A DNA stretch of 5,293 nt from Paracoccaceae bacterium (GCA_007134405.1 SLKW01000176.1:1-5293); one strand, 5' to 3'. Positions 1 through 5,223 are shown, counted from the first letter of the stretch. The notes: generated by a model from the letters alone, not told the origin. Translations and numbers: made by a program.

Positions 1-18
1 GGCGCCGGATCGGGCGCC
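1..18. repeat. GGCGCC inverted repeat downstream of the binding-protein gene
   Basis: GGCGCC occurs at 1-6 and again at 13-18, separated by six bases. This can fold as a 6-bp GC hairpin 12 bases past the minus-strand stop of the substrate-binding protein gene. No T-run follows within the window, so it is not a clear intrinsic terminator. It might separate the gene from a downstream permease gene or be a partial-termination element. The window edge prevents a decision. Confidence 0.3.
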
Positions 19-29
19 GGGGCCGTCGC

Positions 30-1607
30 TCAGGCGCGGCGGAAGAACTGCACGAGCGGCAGCCCGTCGGGGCGCGTGGCGGGTTCGATGTTGTCGGCGT
101 AGAGGTTCGCGGTCACGCCGTGGGTGATGAAGCGGTAGCCGCCCGATTCCTCCATCAGGTCCTGCATGCGGCGATACATCTCGTCGCGCCGTTCGGGGTC
201 GGTCTCGGACAGGGCCTCCTCGTGGAGTTCGTCGAACTCCTCGTTCGAGAACTGCTCCCAGTTCCAGTCGCCGATCTGGTCGGTGACGAACCAGGCGGTG
301 GCGTAATAGGGGTCGGGCGTCATCGAGAAGCGCTTGATGGTGAGTTCCAGGTCCTGCCAGCGGTCGCCGTCGGCGGCGACCCCAAGGCTCCAGAACGAGC
401 CCGATTCGTGGACCGAGATGTTGAGGTCGATCCCCGCCTGCGCCATCGTCGCCTGCATCACCTGCGCGGCGGTCGTATGGATGACGGTGTTCAGGACGTC
501 GACATTGACCTCCAGCCGGTCGATGCCGGCCTCGTCCAGAAGCTCGCGGGCGCGCTCGTAATCGGCCTCGGGCGGGATGATCGTCTCGGGGCGGTGGCCG
601 ATGAGGCCGGGCGCGATGATGCCGGTGGCGGGGTCGGCCACGTCGAAGAAGGCCGCCTGGATGATCGAGGGGACATCGATCGCGTGCATGATCGCCATGC
701 GCACGCGCTCGTCCTCGAATTTCGGGTTCTGCACGTTGAGCCCGATCCAGTGGTAGAACAGCGCCGGATGCACGGAAAGCCGCATGCCGTCGGGCACATT
801 GTCCTGGAGCCGCGCGACCGAGGCCGGGCCGATGGAGGTGAAATCGACGTCGCCCGCCTCCTTGGCGATCTCGGCGGCGGCCTCGTCAACGATGACGACG
901 AGGTCGACGCGCTCGAAATCCGCGGCCTCGCCCGAGAAGTCGGGGTTGCGCTCCAGCACCCAGCGTTCGCCCAGGCGATGCTCGACCACGCGGTAGGGGC
1001 CCGAGACGGCGGGTGGCACGGCGGTGGTGATGCGCCCGCCGGCTTCCTCGACCGCTTCCTTGCAGATGATCGTGCCGGCGAGGTACGGCAGCGCGATGGT
1101 CCAGATCGGCGCGAAGGGGCGCTCGAGGTGAATGATGCCCGAATAGGTGCCGGTCACCTCGACATGGGTGAAGGGGCCGAGGTCGGGCTTGATGCGCGAG
1201 TTGTTCTCTTCGACCATGTGGCGGTCGAGCGAGAACTTGACGTCCTCGGCGGTGATCTCGCCATAGCCGTCCGACCACATCTGGCCTTCCTTCAGGCGAA
1301 ACTCGATGGTGGTGGGGCTGGTCTGTTCGATCTCTTCGGCCAGATCCAGCTGCCAGTCCCATTCGTCGCCGGGCTGGTACTGGATCAGCTTGCGGTAGAT
1401 GCAGCCGTAAAGCAGCTCTTCCAGGAAGCCCGAGGCGTCGAGCGGGTCGTAGTCGTCGGGCTCCAGATAGGCGCGGACATTCAGCCGGCCATTGTCGGCC
1501 CAGGCGACGATCGGCAGCATCGTGACCGCGCCGAAAGCGGCCGTGCCGGCCATGAACTGGCGGCGGGTGGGCGCGGAGAACAGGCGCTTTGGCAGTGTGT
1601 TCGTCAT
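30..1607 (-). CDS. ABC transporter substrate-binding protein, family 5, Tat-exported
   Basis: This 525-aa protein is a periplasmic solute receptor of the SBP_bac_5 (DppA/OppA/NikA-like) family, which delivers a ligand to an inner-membrane ABC permease. The N-terminus has a twin-arginine signal: TRRQFM at residues 14-19, a hydrophobic stretch at about 20-36, and a likely AWA|D cleavage after residue 37. There is no lipobox cysteine, so the mature protein should be soluble. Family hallmarks are ITAEDVKFSLDR (118-129), SGPYRV (202-207), LERNPDF (218-224) and the N-x(n)-FEDERVRMAIMHAID segment (about 291-311). Its length is normal for the family. The start is backed by GGGAG at 1614-1618, six bases upstream. 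Tat export suggests folding before export or avoidance of cytoplasmic metal misloading, but the ligand (peptide, opine, nickel or other) cannot be read from sequence. Any permease and ATPase genes would be beyond the left edge. The neighbouring HTH gene is the likely regulator. Confidence 0.93.
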   Translation of the reverse strand: MTNTLPKRLFSAPTRRQFMAGTAAFGAVTMLPIVAWADNGRLNVRAYLEPDDYDPLDASGFLEELLYGCIYRKLIQYQPGDEWDWQLDLAEEIEQTSPTTIEFRLKEGQMWSDGYGEITAEDVKFSLDRHMVEENNSRIKPDLGPFTHVEVTGTYSGIIHLERPFAPIWTIALPYLAGTIICKEAVEEAGGRITTAVPPAVSGPYRVVEHRLGERWVLERNPDFSGEAADFERVDLVVIVDEAAAEIAKEAGDVDFTSIGPASVARLQDNVPDGMRLSVHPALFYHWIGLNVQNPKFEDERVRMAIMHAIDVPSIIQAAFFDVADPATGIIAPGLIGHRPETIIPPEADYERARELLDEAGIDRLEVNVDVLNTVIHTTAAQVMQATMAQAGIDLNISVHESGSFWSLGVAADGDRWQDLELTIKRFSMTPDPYYATAWFVTDQIGDWNWEQFSNEEFDELHEEALSETDPERRDEMYRRMQDLMEESGGYRFITHGVTANLYADNIEPATRPDGLPLVQFFRRA

Positions 1608-1644
1608 CGGAGGCTCCCGGTTGGCTAGGTTGTCGCGACCGTCG

Positions 1645-1664
1645 TGCCGGGTTCAGGCCCGGCA
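1645..1664 (-). repeat. Perfect 7-bp stem hairpin in the leader of the binding-protein gene
   Basis: TGCCGGG (1645-1651) and CCCGGCA (1658-1664) are exact reverse complements around a six-base loop. On the minus strand the hairpin sits 37 nt upstream of the ATG and about 26 nt upstream of the Shine-Dalgarno. If the transcript starts further upstream, it would form in the 5' leader, where it could stabilise the mRNA or affect elongation. It lacks a following T-run, so it is not a standard terminator. The palindrome GTCGCGAC at 1632-1639 lies next to it. Confidence 0.45.
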
Positions 1665-1731
1665 TCGCGCTTTGACCATCCTGCGAAGCCAGGGGAGGTG
1701 GGGCAATAGCGCTTTTCGGGGACGCTTCATG

Positions 1732-1764
1732 CACTTGACGCACAATGCGCGCCAAGTGGCGTCA
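1732..1764. repeat. Two overlapping, mutually exclusive inverted repeats between the HTH and binding-protein genes
   Basis: CACTTG (1732-1737) pairs with CAAGTG (1753-1758), and TGACGC (1736-1741) pairs with GCGTCA (1759-1764). The left arms share two bases, so only one stem can form fully at a time. The block lies immediately after the HTH gene stop and about 125-157 bp upstream of the binding-protein start. It may be an operator region or the 3' end structure of the HTH transcript. No T-tract supports termination. Confidence 0.35.
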
Positions 1765-1766
1765 GG
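1748..1766 (-). promoter_or_regulatory. Candidate operator, copy A of a 19-bp repeat
   Basis: The plus-strand sequence CGCGCCAAGTGGCGTCAGG recurs at 2636-2654 with 17 of 19 bases identical and in the same orientation relative to the downstream minus-strand gene. This copy abuts the stop codon of the HTH gene and lies 141 bp upstream of the binding-protein start. Both copies are intergenic and bracket a DNA-binding protein gene, the usual arrangement for an autoregulating local regulator and its target. Read on the minus strand, the shared TTGGCGCG could instead be promoter sequence. Binding is inferred. Confidence 0.5.
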
Positions 1767-2591
1767 TCAGGCCGGAAGTTCGATGGCGGTCATCATGTGC
1801 ATCCCCGCTCCGCCCACGGCAAGCATGCGCGCGACATGGCGCGGCAGTTCGGTGCTGTCGGCATCGAAGACGCCGGTCGCGCGCATCGCCTCGCGCGTGT
1901 TCGTGGTGGGGCCGAGGTATTCCAGAAACACCTGCGCGGCGAAGGGGGCCCGTGCGCTGCGGCCCTGCACACCCAATGTCATGCCGGTCAGGAACTGCGG
2001 CTCGTCGGTGGCCGAGGGGAAGAGGATGGTCTGCGACATGGACCGGAGCGCCCGGGCATTGTGATCGACGATGAAGATGCGCCCGCCCAGCATCACCGCG
2101 ACACCCACGTAGCGGACGAAATGCGACCGGCCGAGCGGGGTCTCGGATGGCTGGATGCGCTCGCACAGGTTGGTGTAATGGATGCCCTTGTAGCCGGTGA
2201 TGCGCAGCAGCGAGCGGCGGATCATGCCGGGCCGGCTGGGCGTGTAATAGTAGTAATGGTAATAGCCGCAATAGGGCTGCAGACTGTCGACCGAGGTCGA
2301 GAACATCCGGTCGATATGCATCGCCGCGGGGCCGAGGGCGCGGATCAGGTGGCGCGCGCGCGGGCGGAGCGAGACGATCTCGGAAAACCGTCCGTGGGGC
2401 AGGGCGAGCTCTTCCTCCTCGACCCCGAAATAGTCGCAGATGCGGCGCAGGTTCCGCGCCGAGGGGCGTGAGGTGCCGTTGAGGTATTTGGTGAACTGCT
2501 GCCGGTTGATCCCCATGCTGCGACACGCCTCGGAGATCGAGGGCGCGTAGCTGCACATCAGCTTCAGATTGCGGACGAAATTGGCTTGCAT
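1767..2591 (-). CDS. XRE-type helix-turn-helix transcriptional regulator
   Basis: This 274-aa cytoplasmic protein is probably a DNA-binding regulator. Residues about 4-63 look like an HTH_3/XRE domain: SISEACRSMGI (18-28), recognition segment NRQQFTKYLNGTSRPS (29-44), then ARNLRRICDYFGV (45-57). The rest (about 70-274) is a larger domain that I cannot assign to a ligand family. It contains a striking aromatic cluster, PYCGYYHYYYYTPSRPG at 106-122, followed by RRSLLRITGYKGIHYTNLCERI. I recall similar regulators in alphaproteobacteria but know no defined ligand. The start is effectively fixed: upstream in frame there is no ATG, GTG or TTG before a stop at 2631-2633, and later Met codons would cut the HTH. 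The Shine-Dalgarno is weak (AGG about 13 nt away, in a hairpin loop). It is co-oriented with the transporter gene downstream, 159 bp away, which it may control together with itself through the 19-bp repeat. Confidence 0.85.
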   Translation of the reverse strand: MQANFVRNLKLMCSYAPSISEACRSMGINRQQFTKYLNGTSRPSARNLRRICDYFGVEEEELALPHGRFSEIVSLRPRARHLIRALGPAAMHIDRMFSTSVDSLQPYCGYYHYYYYTPSRPGMIRRSLLRITGYKGIHYTNLCERIQPSETPLGRSHFVRYVGVAVMLGGRIFIVDHNARALRSMSQTILFPSATDEPQFLTGMTLGVQGRSARAPFAAQVFLEYLGPTTNTREAMRATGVFDADSTELPRHVARMLAVGGAGMHMMTAIELPA

Positions 2592-2629
2592 GCGCCGATG
2601 CTGGCCTGCGTCCCGGCGCGATGCAAGCC
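2583..2629 (-). promoter_or_regulatory. Long inverted repeat enclosing the HTH gene start codon
   Basis: GGCTTGCATGCGCC (2583-2596) is the reverse complement of GGCGCGATGCAAGCC (2615-2629) except for one extra base in the latter. In the minus-strand RNA this gives a 14-bp stem (9 + 5 bp with one bulged C) and an 18-nt loop. The AUG (2591-2589) is paired inside the 3' arm, and the only SD-like AGG lies in the loop. If the transcript begins upstream of 2629, the start codon would be sequestered. Alternatively the dyad acts as DNA, for example as an autoregulatory operator. Confidence 0.55.
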
Positions 2630-2635
2630 CTCAAT

Positions 2636-2654
2636 CGCGCCAATTCGCGTCAGG
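2636..2654 (-). promoter_or_regulatory. Candidate operator, copy B of the 19-bp repeat
   Basis: The plus-strand sequence CGCGCCAATTCGCGTCAGG matches copy A at 1748-1766 at all positions except 9 and 11. CAAT precedes both copies, with one extra G in copy A. It lies 45-63 bp upstream of the HTH gene start, where a repressor or activator site would be expected. It also contains CGCG-N6-CGCG symmetry. No convincing -35/-10 pair was found nearby. Confidence 0.5.
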
Positions 2655-2676
2655 ATGCCGCTGTCACGGTCCGCCG

Positions 2677-2692
2677 CTCACACGCAAGTGAG
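2677..2692. repeat. CTCAC-N6-GTGAG dyad upstream of the HTH gene
   Basis: CTCAC (2677-2681) and GTGAG (2688-2692) form a perfect 5-bp inverted repeat with a 6-bp spacer, about 86-101 bp upstream of the HTH start and 46 bp beyond the DUF1467 stop. The form suits a dimeric regulator site, but there is no second copy in the window and no family assignment. Confidence 0.3.
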
Positions 2693-2706
2693 ACGCTGGA
2701 GGCGTT

Positions 2707-2718
2707 CCGGCGCGCCGG
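2707..2718. repeat. 12-bp perfect palindrome after the DUF1467 gene
   Basis: CCGGCGCGCCGG is its own reverse complement and lies about 20 bp past the minus-strand stop of the DUF1467 gene. It could contribute to the 3' end of the mce-DUF1467 transcript, but there is no following T-run and such GC palindromes are common in genomes of this composition. Confidence 0.25.
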
Positions 2719-2737
2719 TTTGCTTGAATGCCGGGGC

Positions 2738-3010
2738 TCAGCCGTAGACGGCGCGGCGGAAGAAATCCATCTGCTCGATGCCGATCATTTCGAAGATGAT
2801 GATGCTGGCGATCACCACCCAGAGGACCAGGCTGATCGCCGTGGTGATCTTCAAGCGCCGGCGCATCTGCGGCTCGTGGGGGGCCGATTCGGGTGTGCCC
2901 GGCACGATCTGCCCGGCCTCTCCCTGGGTCGTAAGCCGAACGGGCAGCACGACGAAGAGCGTCAGGAACCACAGGACGGCGTAAAGCACGAAGCCGGAAA
3001 AAAGCGTCAT
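2738..3010 (-). CDS. DUF1467 family two-TM membrane protein
   Basis: This 90-aa inner-membrane protein of unknown function has two hydrophobic segments, about residues 4-25 (LFSGFVLYAVLWFLTLFVVL region) and 57-78 (TAISLVLWVVIASIIIFEMI region). They are joined by a polar loop containing VRLTTQGEAGQ (24-34) and PHEPQMRRRLK (44-54). The short two-TM layout, the PVRLTTQGE-type loop and the position directly behind methylmalonyl-CoA epimerase fit the alphaproteobacterial DUF1467 family. The ATG is chosen because it overlaps the epimerase stop as TAATG and is preceded by GGAG at 3019-3022, eight bases away, implying translational coupling. An upstream in-frame extension running antisense and out of frame through mce is an artefact of GC-rich open frames. 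I know no biochemical role, and its link to the epimerase may be only positional. Confidence 0.85.
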   Translation of the reverse strand: MTLFSGFVLYAVLWFLTLFVVLPVRLTTQGEAGQIVPGTPESAPHEPQMRRRLKITTAISLVLWVVIASIIIFEMIGIEQMDFFRRAVYG

Positions 3011-3414
3011 TAGACCTGCTCCAACTCGACCAGGCAGCCGTTGAAATCCTTCGGATGCAGGAACAGGACGGGCTTGCCATGCGCGCCGATCTTCGGCTCG
3101 CCGTCGCCGAGGACGCGCGCGCCCTGCGCCTTGAGCCGGTCCCGCGCCTCCAGGATGTTCTCGACCTCGTAGCAGATGTGGTGGATGCCGCCGGCGGGGT
3201 TCTTCTCCAGGAAGCCCTTGATTGGGCTCGCCTCGCCCAGGGGATAGAGCAGCTCGATCTTCGTGTTGGGCAGCGTGATGAAGACGACGGTCACGCCGTG
3301 GTCGGGCTCGTCCTGCGGCGGGCCGACCTCTGCCCCCAGTGTGCTGCGATACTGTTCGGCCGCCGCGTTCAGGTCGGGCACGGCGATGGCCACGTGGTTG
3401 AGGCGTCCGATCAT
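3010..3414 (-). CDS. mce: Methylmalonyl-CoA epimerase
   Basis: This 134-aa vicinal-oxygen-chelate (glyoxalase fold) enzyme interconverts (2R)- and (2S)-methylmalonyl-CoA, linking propionyl-CoA carboxylation to methylmalonyl-CoA mutase and succinyl-CoA. In Rhodobacter-type organisms the homologue (epi) also serves the ethylmalonyl-CoA pathway. Visible features are RLNHVAIAVPDL (4-15), NTKIELLYPLGE (50-61), GGIHHICYEVENI (75-87), FLHPKDFNGCLVELEQ (118-133) and the two-repeat VOC pattern. Likely metal ligands are H7, E54 (Gln in some homologues), H78/H79 and E130. I chose the ATG at 3414 because family members usually begin MIGRLNHV, GGAG lies nine bases upstream, and the candidate promoter would leave a normal leader. 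An in-frame ATG at 3429 (adding MEPPP) remains possible. The mutase is not in this window. The gene is the first of a two-gene unit and is divergent from a response regulator gene. Confidence 0.93.
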   Translation of the reverse strand: MIGRLNHVAIAVPDLNAAAEQYRSTLGAEVGPPQDEPDHGVTVVFITLPNTKIELLYPLGEASPIKGFLEKNPAGGIHHICYEVENILEARDRLKAQGARVLGDGEPKIGAHGKPVLFLHPKDFNGCLVELEQV

Positions 3415-3444
3415 TGGCGGCGGCTCCATTGCAATCTCTTACGG

Positions 3445-3473
3445 GTGATATGCACCGTCCGGCGCGAAGGCAA
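3445..3473 (-). promoter_or_regulatory. Candidate sigma-70 promoter for mce-DUF1467
   Basis: On the minus strand TTGCCT (3473-3468) and TATCAC (3450-3445) are separated by exactly 17 bp. Each matches 4 of 6 positions of the housekeeping consensus. Transcription would begin near 3438, giving a leader of roughly 24 nt to the ATG at 3414 and too short a leader for the alternative ATG at 3429. This is judged by eye only. Confidence 0.45.
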
Positions 3474-3486
3474 GCGCGATGGCGGA

Positions 3487-3501
3487 TTAACGCGGGATTA
3501 G
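3487..3501 (+). promoter_or_regulatory. CtrA-like TTAA-N7-TTAG element upstream of the response regulator
   Basis: TTAA at 3487-3490 is followed after seven bases by TTAG at 3498-3501, one mismatch from the alphaproteobacterial CtrA consensus TTAA-N7-TTAA. It overlaps two GGATTA direct repeats (3484-3489 and 3495-3500) in 11-bp phase, about one helical turn. It lies 43-57 bp upstream of the response regulator ATG. TTAA is uncommon in DNA this GC-rich, but a single site is weak evidence. Confidence 0.35.
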
Positions 3502-3543
3502 GGAAATCGGCGCAGGCTTTCGCGCTTCGATGGAGGGACTGCC

Positions 3544-4263
3544 ATGCCGTCATCCGCGCCGATCAGCATCGCCACGCTCGGTGTGCCGGCCGCGCTGGTG
3601 CCCGTCACGGCCCGGCCGCTGACCATGCTTCTGGTCGAGGACAGCCGTTTCGCAGCCGAGGCCGTGCGCCTGATCTGCCGGCAGGCGGGGATCCGTCTGC
3701 GCCGCGCCGAATCGCTGGCCGAGGCACGGCGCCATCTGCGGTTCTATCGCCCGGAGCTGGCGATGGTCGATCTGGGCCTGCCCGACGGATCGGGGCTGGA
3801 GCTGATCGCGGAACTGGCGGCGATACCGTCGCGGCGGCCACGTATCGTCGCGGTTTCGGGAGATGCCGACCGGCGGGCCGACGCCCTGGCTGCGGGCGCC
3901 GATCTCTTCTGCCCCAAGCCGCTGGACATGACCGGTCATCTTTCGCCGCTCGCCGGGGTGGAGGGTGTGCAGGCGGCGCCGATCCTCGACTGCGATCCGC
4001 TGCGCTCGGGCAAACCCGCGGCGGCGCCTGGCGGGCGCGATACCGTCGATCCAATGGCCCTGCATGATGATCTGAAGCGCGCCCACGCCCTGCTGCTCGA
4101 ACGCGGTCATACCGGCTACGCCGCCCAGTTCGTCGGCGGCATCGCGCGCAGCCTGGAAGATACCAAGCTGATCGCCGCGGCCGACCTGGCGCGCGAGCGC
4201 GGCCGCAAGGCGCCGCTTCTGGCCGCGCTGATGGCGCGCGTCGTAGCCGGTCCGGCGATCTGA
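3544..4263 (+). CDS. Response regulator with receiver domain and unassigned C-terminal region
   Basis: This 239-aa cytoplasmic signalling protein has a CheY-like receiver at about residues 27-140. The acidic pair E32-D33 is in LLVEDS, the phospho-acceptor D76 in MVDLGLPDGSG, the switch serine S105 in VAVSG, and the conserved lysine K125 in CPKPL, so it should be phosphorylatable by a histidine kinase or Hpt protein. A Pro/Gly-rich linker (about 143-168) leads to a helical segment (170-236: HDDLKRAHALLLERG, YAAQFVGGIARSLED, LIAAADLARERG). I do not recognise this as a DNA-binding HTH, GGDEF, EAL or HD output. The ATG at 3544 is preferred over an internal ATG at residue 28 because GGAGG (3532-3536) lies seven bases upstream. 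This gives an unusual 26-residue N-terminal extension before the receiver. No cognate kinase is adjacent. The gene is divergent from mce and convergent with metF, so it is probably monocistronic, perhaps under CtrA-type control. Confidence 0.85.
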   Translation: MPSSAPISIATLGVPAALVPVTARPLTMLLVEDSRFAAEAVRLICRQAGIRLRRAESLAEARRHLRFYRPELAMVDLGLPDGSGLELIAELAAIPSRRPRIVAVSGDADRRADALAAGADLFCPKPLDMTGHLSPLAGVEGVQAAPILDCDPLRSGKPAAAPGGRDTVDPMALHDDLKRAHALLLERGHTGYAAQFVGGIARSLEDTKLIAAADLARERGRKAPLLAALMARVVAGPAI

Positions 4264-4282
4264 GCCGAGCTTCCGGGCCGAC

Positions 4283-4300
4283 CGCCTCAGGCGACGTTTT
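4283..4300 (+). terminator. Weak candidate terminator for the response regulator gene
   Basis: CGCC-TCA-GGCG at 4283-4293 can form a short 4-bp hairpin, followed by ACG and four Ts (4297-4300). It lies 20 bases past the response regulator stop and overlaps the last codons of the convergent metF gene. The stem is short for an intrinsic terminator and may be coincidental. The gap between the two convergent stops is only 23 bp. Confidence 0.25.
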
Positions 4301-5156
4301 GCAGCTGGGCTTGCGCGGTCACGCCGAGCGCGTGGCAGACGTCGCGGGTCAGTTGCGCGCGGTTGAGCGTGTAGAAATGCAGATGCTCGACCCCTTCGGC
4401 CATCAGCGTGTCGCAGAGTTCGGTGCAGATCGCGGTGGCAAGCAATTGTTCACGCCCGTCGCGGGCGGCCTTCGCGAAGGCCTCGTCCAGAAGCGGTGGG
4501 ATGCTGGCGCCGGCCGCTTGCGCGAAGCGGCGGATCCCCGTCCAGTTCTCGATCGGAATGATCCCCGGCACGATCCTTGACGCATCGATCCCGTCGCGCG
4601 CGCAGGCGTCGCGGAAGCGCAGAAAGGTCTCGGCCTCGAAGAAGAACTGCGTGATGGCACTGTCGGCGCCGGCCTCGAACTTGCGCTTGAGCCAGCGCAC
4701 ATCGGCCCCGTTTCCGGCGGCTTCGGGATGCGGCTCGGGATAGGCGCCGACGCGCAGGGTGAAGGACCCCATGTCCCGCAGCGCGGCGATCAGTTCGACG
4801 GAATCCGCGAAACCGCCGGGATGTGGCGCGAACCGGCCCTGGCCCTTGGGCGGGTCGCCCCTTAGCGCGACGATCTCCCCCACGCCGGCCTCGGCATAGG
4901 ATCGGGCGATGGCCAGCGTTTCGTCGCGCGTGGCATCGACGCAGGTCAGATGCGCCGCGACATTGAGCCCGAATTCGCGCCCGATGGTCGTGACCGCTTC
5001 ATGCGTGAGTTGCCGCGTCGTGCCGCCCGCGCCATAGGTAACTGAGACGAACTCGGGCGAGAGGGGCGCCAGCATGCGCACCGTGTCCCAAAGCCGGAAG
5101 CTGGCTTCCAGGGACTTCGGCGGAAAGAATTCGAACGAAACGCGCGGTGCGGGCAT
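4287..5156 (-). CDS. metF: 5,10-methylenetetrahydrofolate reductase
   Basis: This 289-aa cytosolic FAD enzyme reduces 5,10-methylene-THF to 5-methyl-THF, the methyl donor for methionine synthase. It is a single-domain bacterial type with a TIM-barrel fold, close in length to E. coli MetF. Conserved segments in order are VSFEFFPPKS (6-15; E9 is the expected catalytic acid), FVSVTYGAGGTTR (36-48), AAHLTCV (67-73), EIVALRGDPP (94-103; D101 near the flavin), RVGAYPEPHPEA (135-146), KRKFEAGADSAITQFFFE (157-174; Q170 in the folate site), RIVPGIIPIENW (194-205) and GVEHLHFYTLNRAQ (255-268). The start is supported by AGGAG at 5165-5169, eight bases upstream. It is divergent from metR, so MetR is the expected regulator. 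All key residues appear present. Confidence 0.97.
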   Translation of the reverse strand: MPAPRVSFEFFPPKSLEASFRLWDTVRMLAPLSPEFVSVTYGAGGTTRQLTHEAVTTIGREFGLNVAAHLTCVDATRDETLAIARSYAEAGVGEIVALRGDPPKGQGRFAPHPGGFADSVELIAALRDMGSFTLRVGAYPEPHPEAAGNGADVRWLKRKFEAGADSAITQFFFEAETFLRFRDACARDGIDASRIVPGIIPIENWTGIRRFAQAAGASIPPLLDEAFAKAARDGREQLLATAICTELCDTLMAEGVEHLHFYTLNRAQLTRDVCHALGVTAQAQLQNVA

Positions 5157-5201
5157 GGTCGGGACTCCTGTTACCGGCCCCTTGTTGCATGCGCAGCATT
5201 G

Positions 5202-5223
5202 TGAGACAAATTCATTGTTCTCA
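5202..5223. promoter_or_regulatory. Candidate MetR operator between metF and metR
   Basis: A 22-bp dyad with the pattern TGAGA-N2-AAT-N2-ATT-N2-TCTCA is symmetric at 16 of 22 positions. Its left part, TGAG-N5-TTCA (5202-5214), is one mismatch from the enterobacterial MetR consensus TGAA-N5-TTCA. A further half-site, ATGAG at 5232-5236, pairs with CTCAT at 5220-5224 (7-bp spacer) and overlaps the probable metR Shine-Dalgarno (GAGG, 5234-5237). Tandem half-sites fit a LysR tetramer, allowing metF activation and metR autorepression. I could not place confident -35/-10 elements for either gene. Confidence 0.6.

Noticed and set aside
120..1628. A 502-codon open frame on the plus strand antisense to the substrate-binding protein gene.
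   Set aside because: Its translation is rich in G, R, V, D and H with no recognisable domain, and it mirrors the codon bias of the minus-strand gene. Long antisense frames are expected opposite GC-rich genes. The minus-strand product has a Tat signal and family-5 motifs.
1762..2643. An overlapping minus-strand frame of 293 codons across the HTH gene, and plus-strand frames in the same region.
   Set aside because: These are Arg/Pro/Ala-rich shadow translations. The HTH frame has a clear XRE domain and a sensible start.
2707..2737. An intrinsic terminator for the mce-DUF1467 unit built on CCGGCGCGCCGG.
   Set aside because: There is no T-run on the transcript side after the stem, so a Rho-independent terminator cannot be supported.
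2959..2966. A third GCGTCAGG inside the DUF1467 gene as another copy of the 19-bp repeat.
   Set aside because: Only the 8-base core matches, it is within coding sequence, and the CGCGCCAA half is absent.
2738..3553. An extended 271-codon reading of the DUF1467 frame through mce and the promoter region.
   Set aside because: The extension is out of frame with mce and Arg/Gly/Pro-rich. The TAATG start with an SD sequence gives a normal 90-aa DUF1467 protein.
2586..5194. The identical 10-mer TTGCATGCGC at 2586-2595 and 5185-5194.
   Set aside because: It is a single short match containing the palindrome GCATGC. The flanks differ and the two sites sit in unrelated settings. It is probably coincidence.
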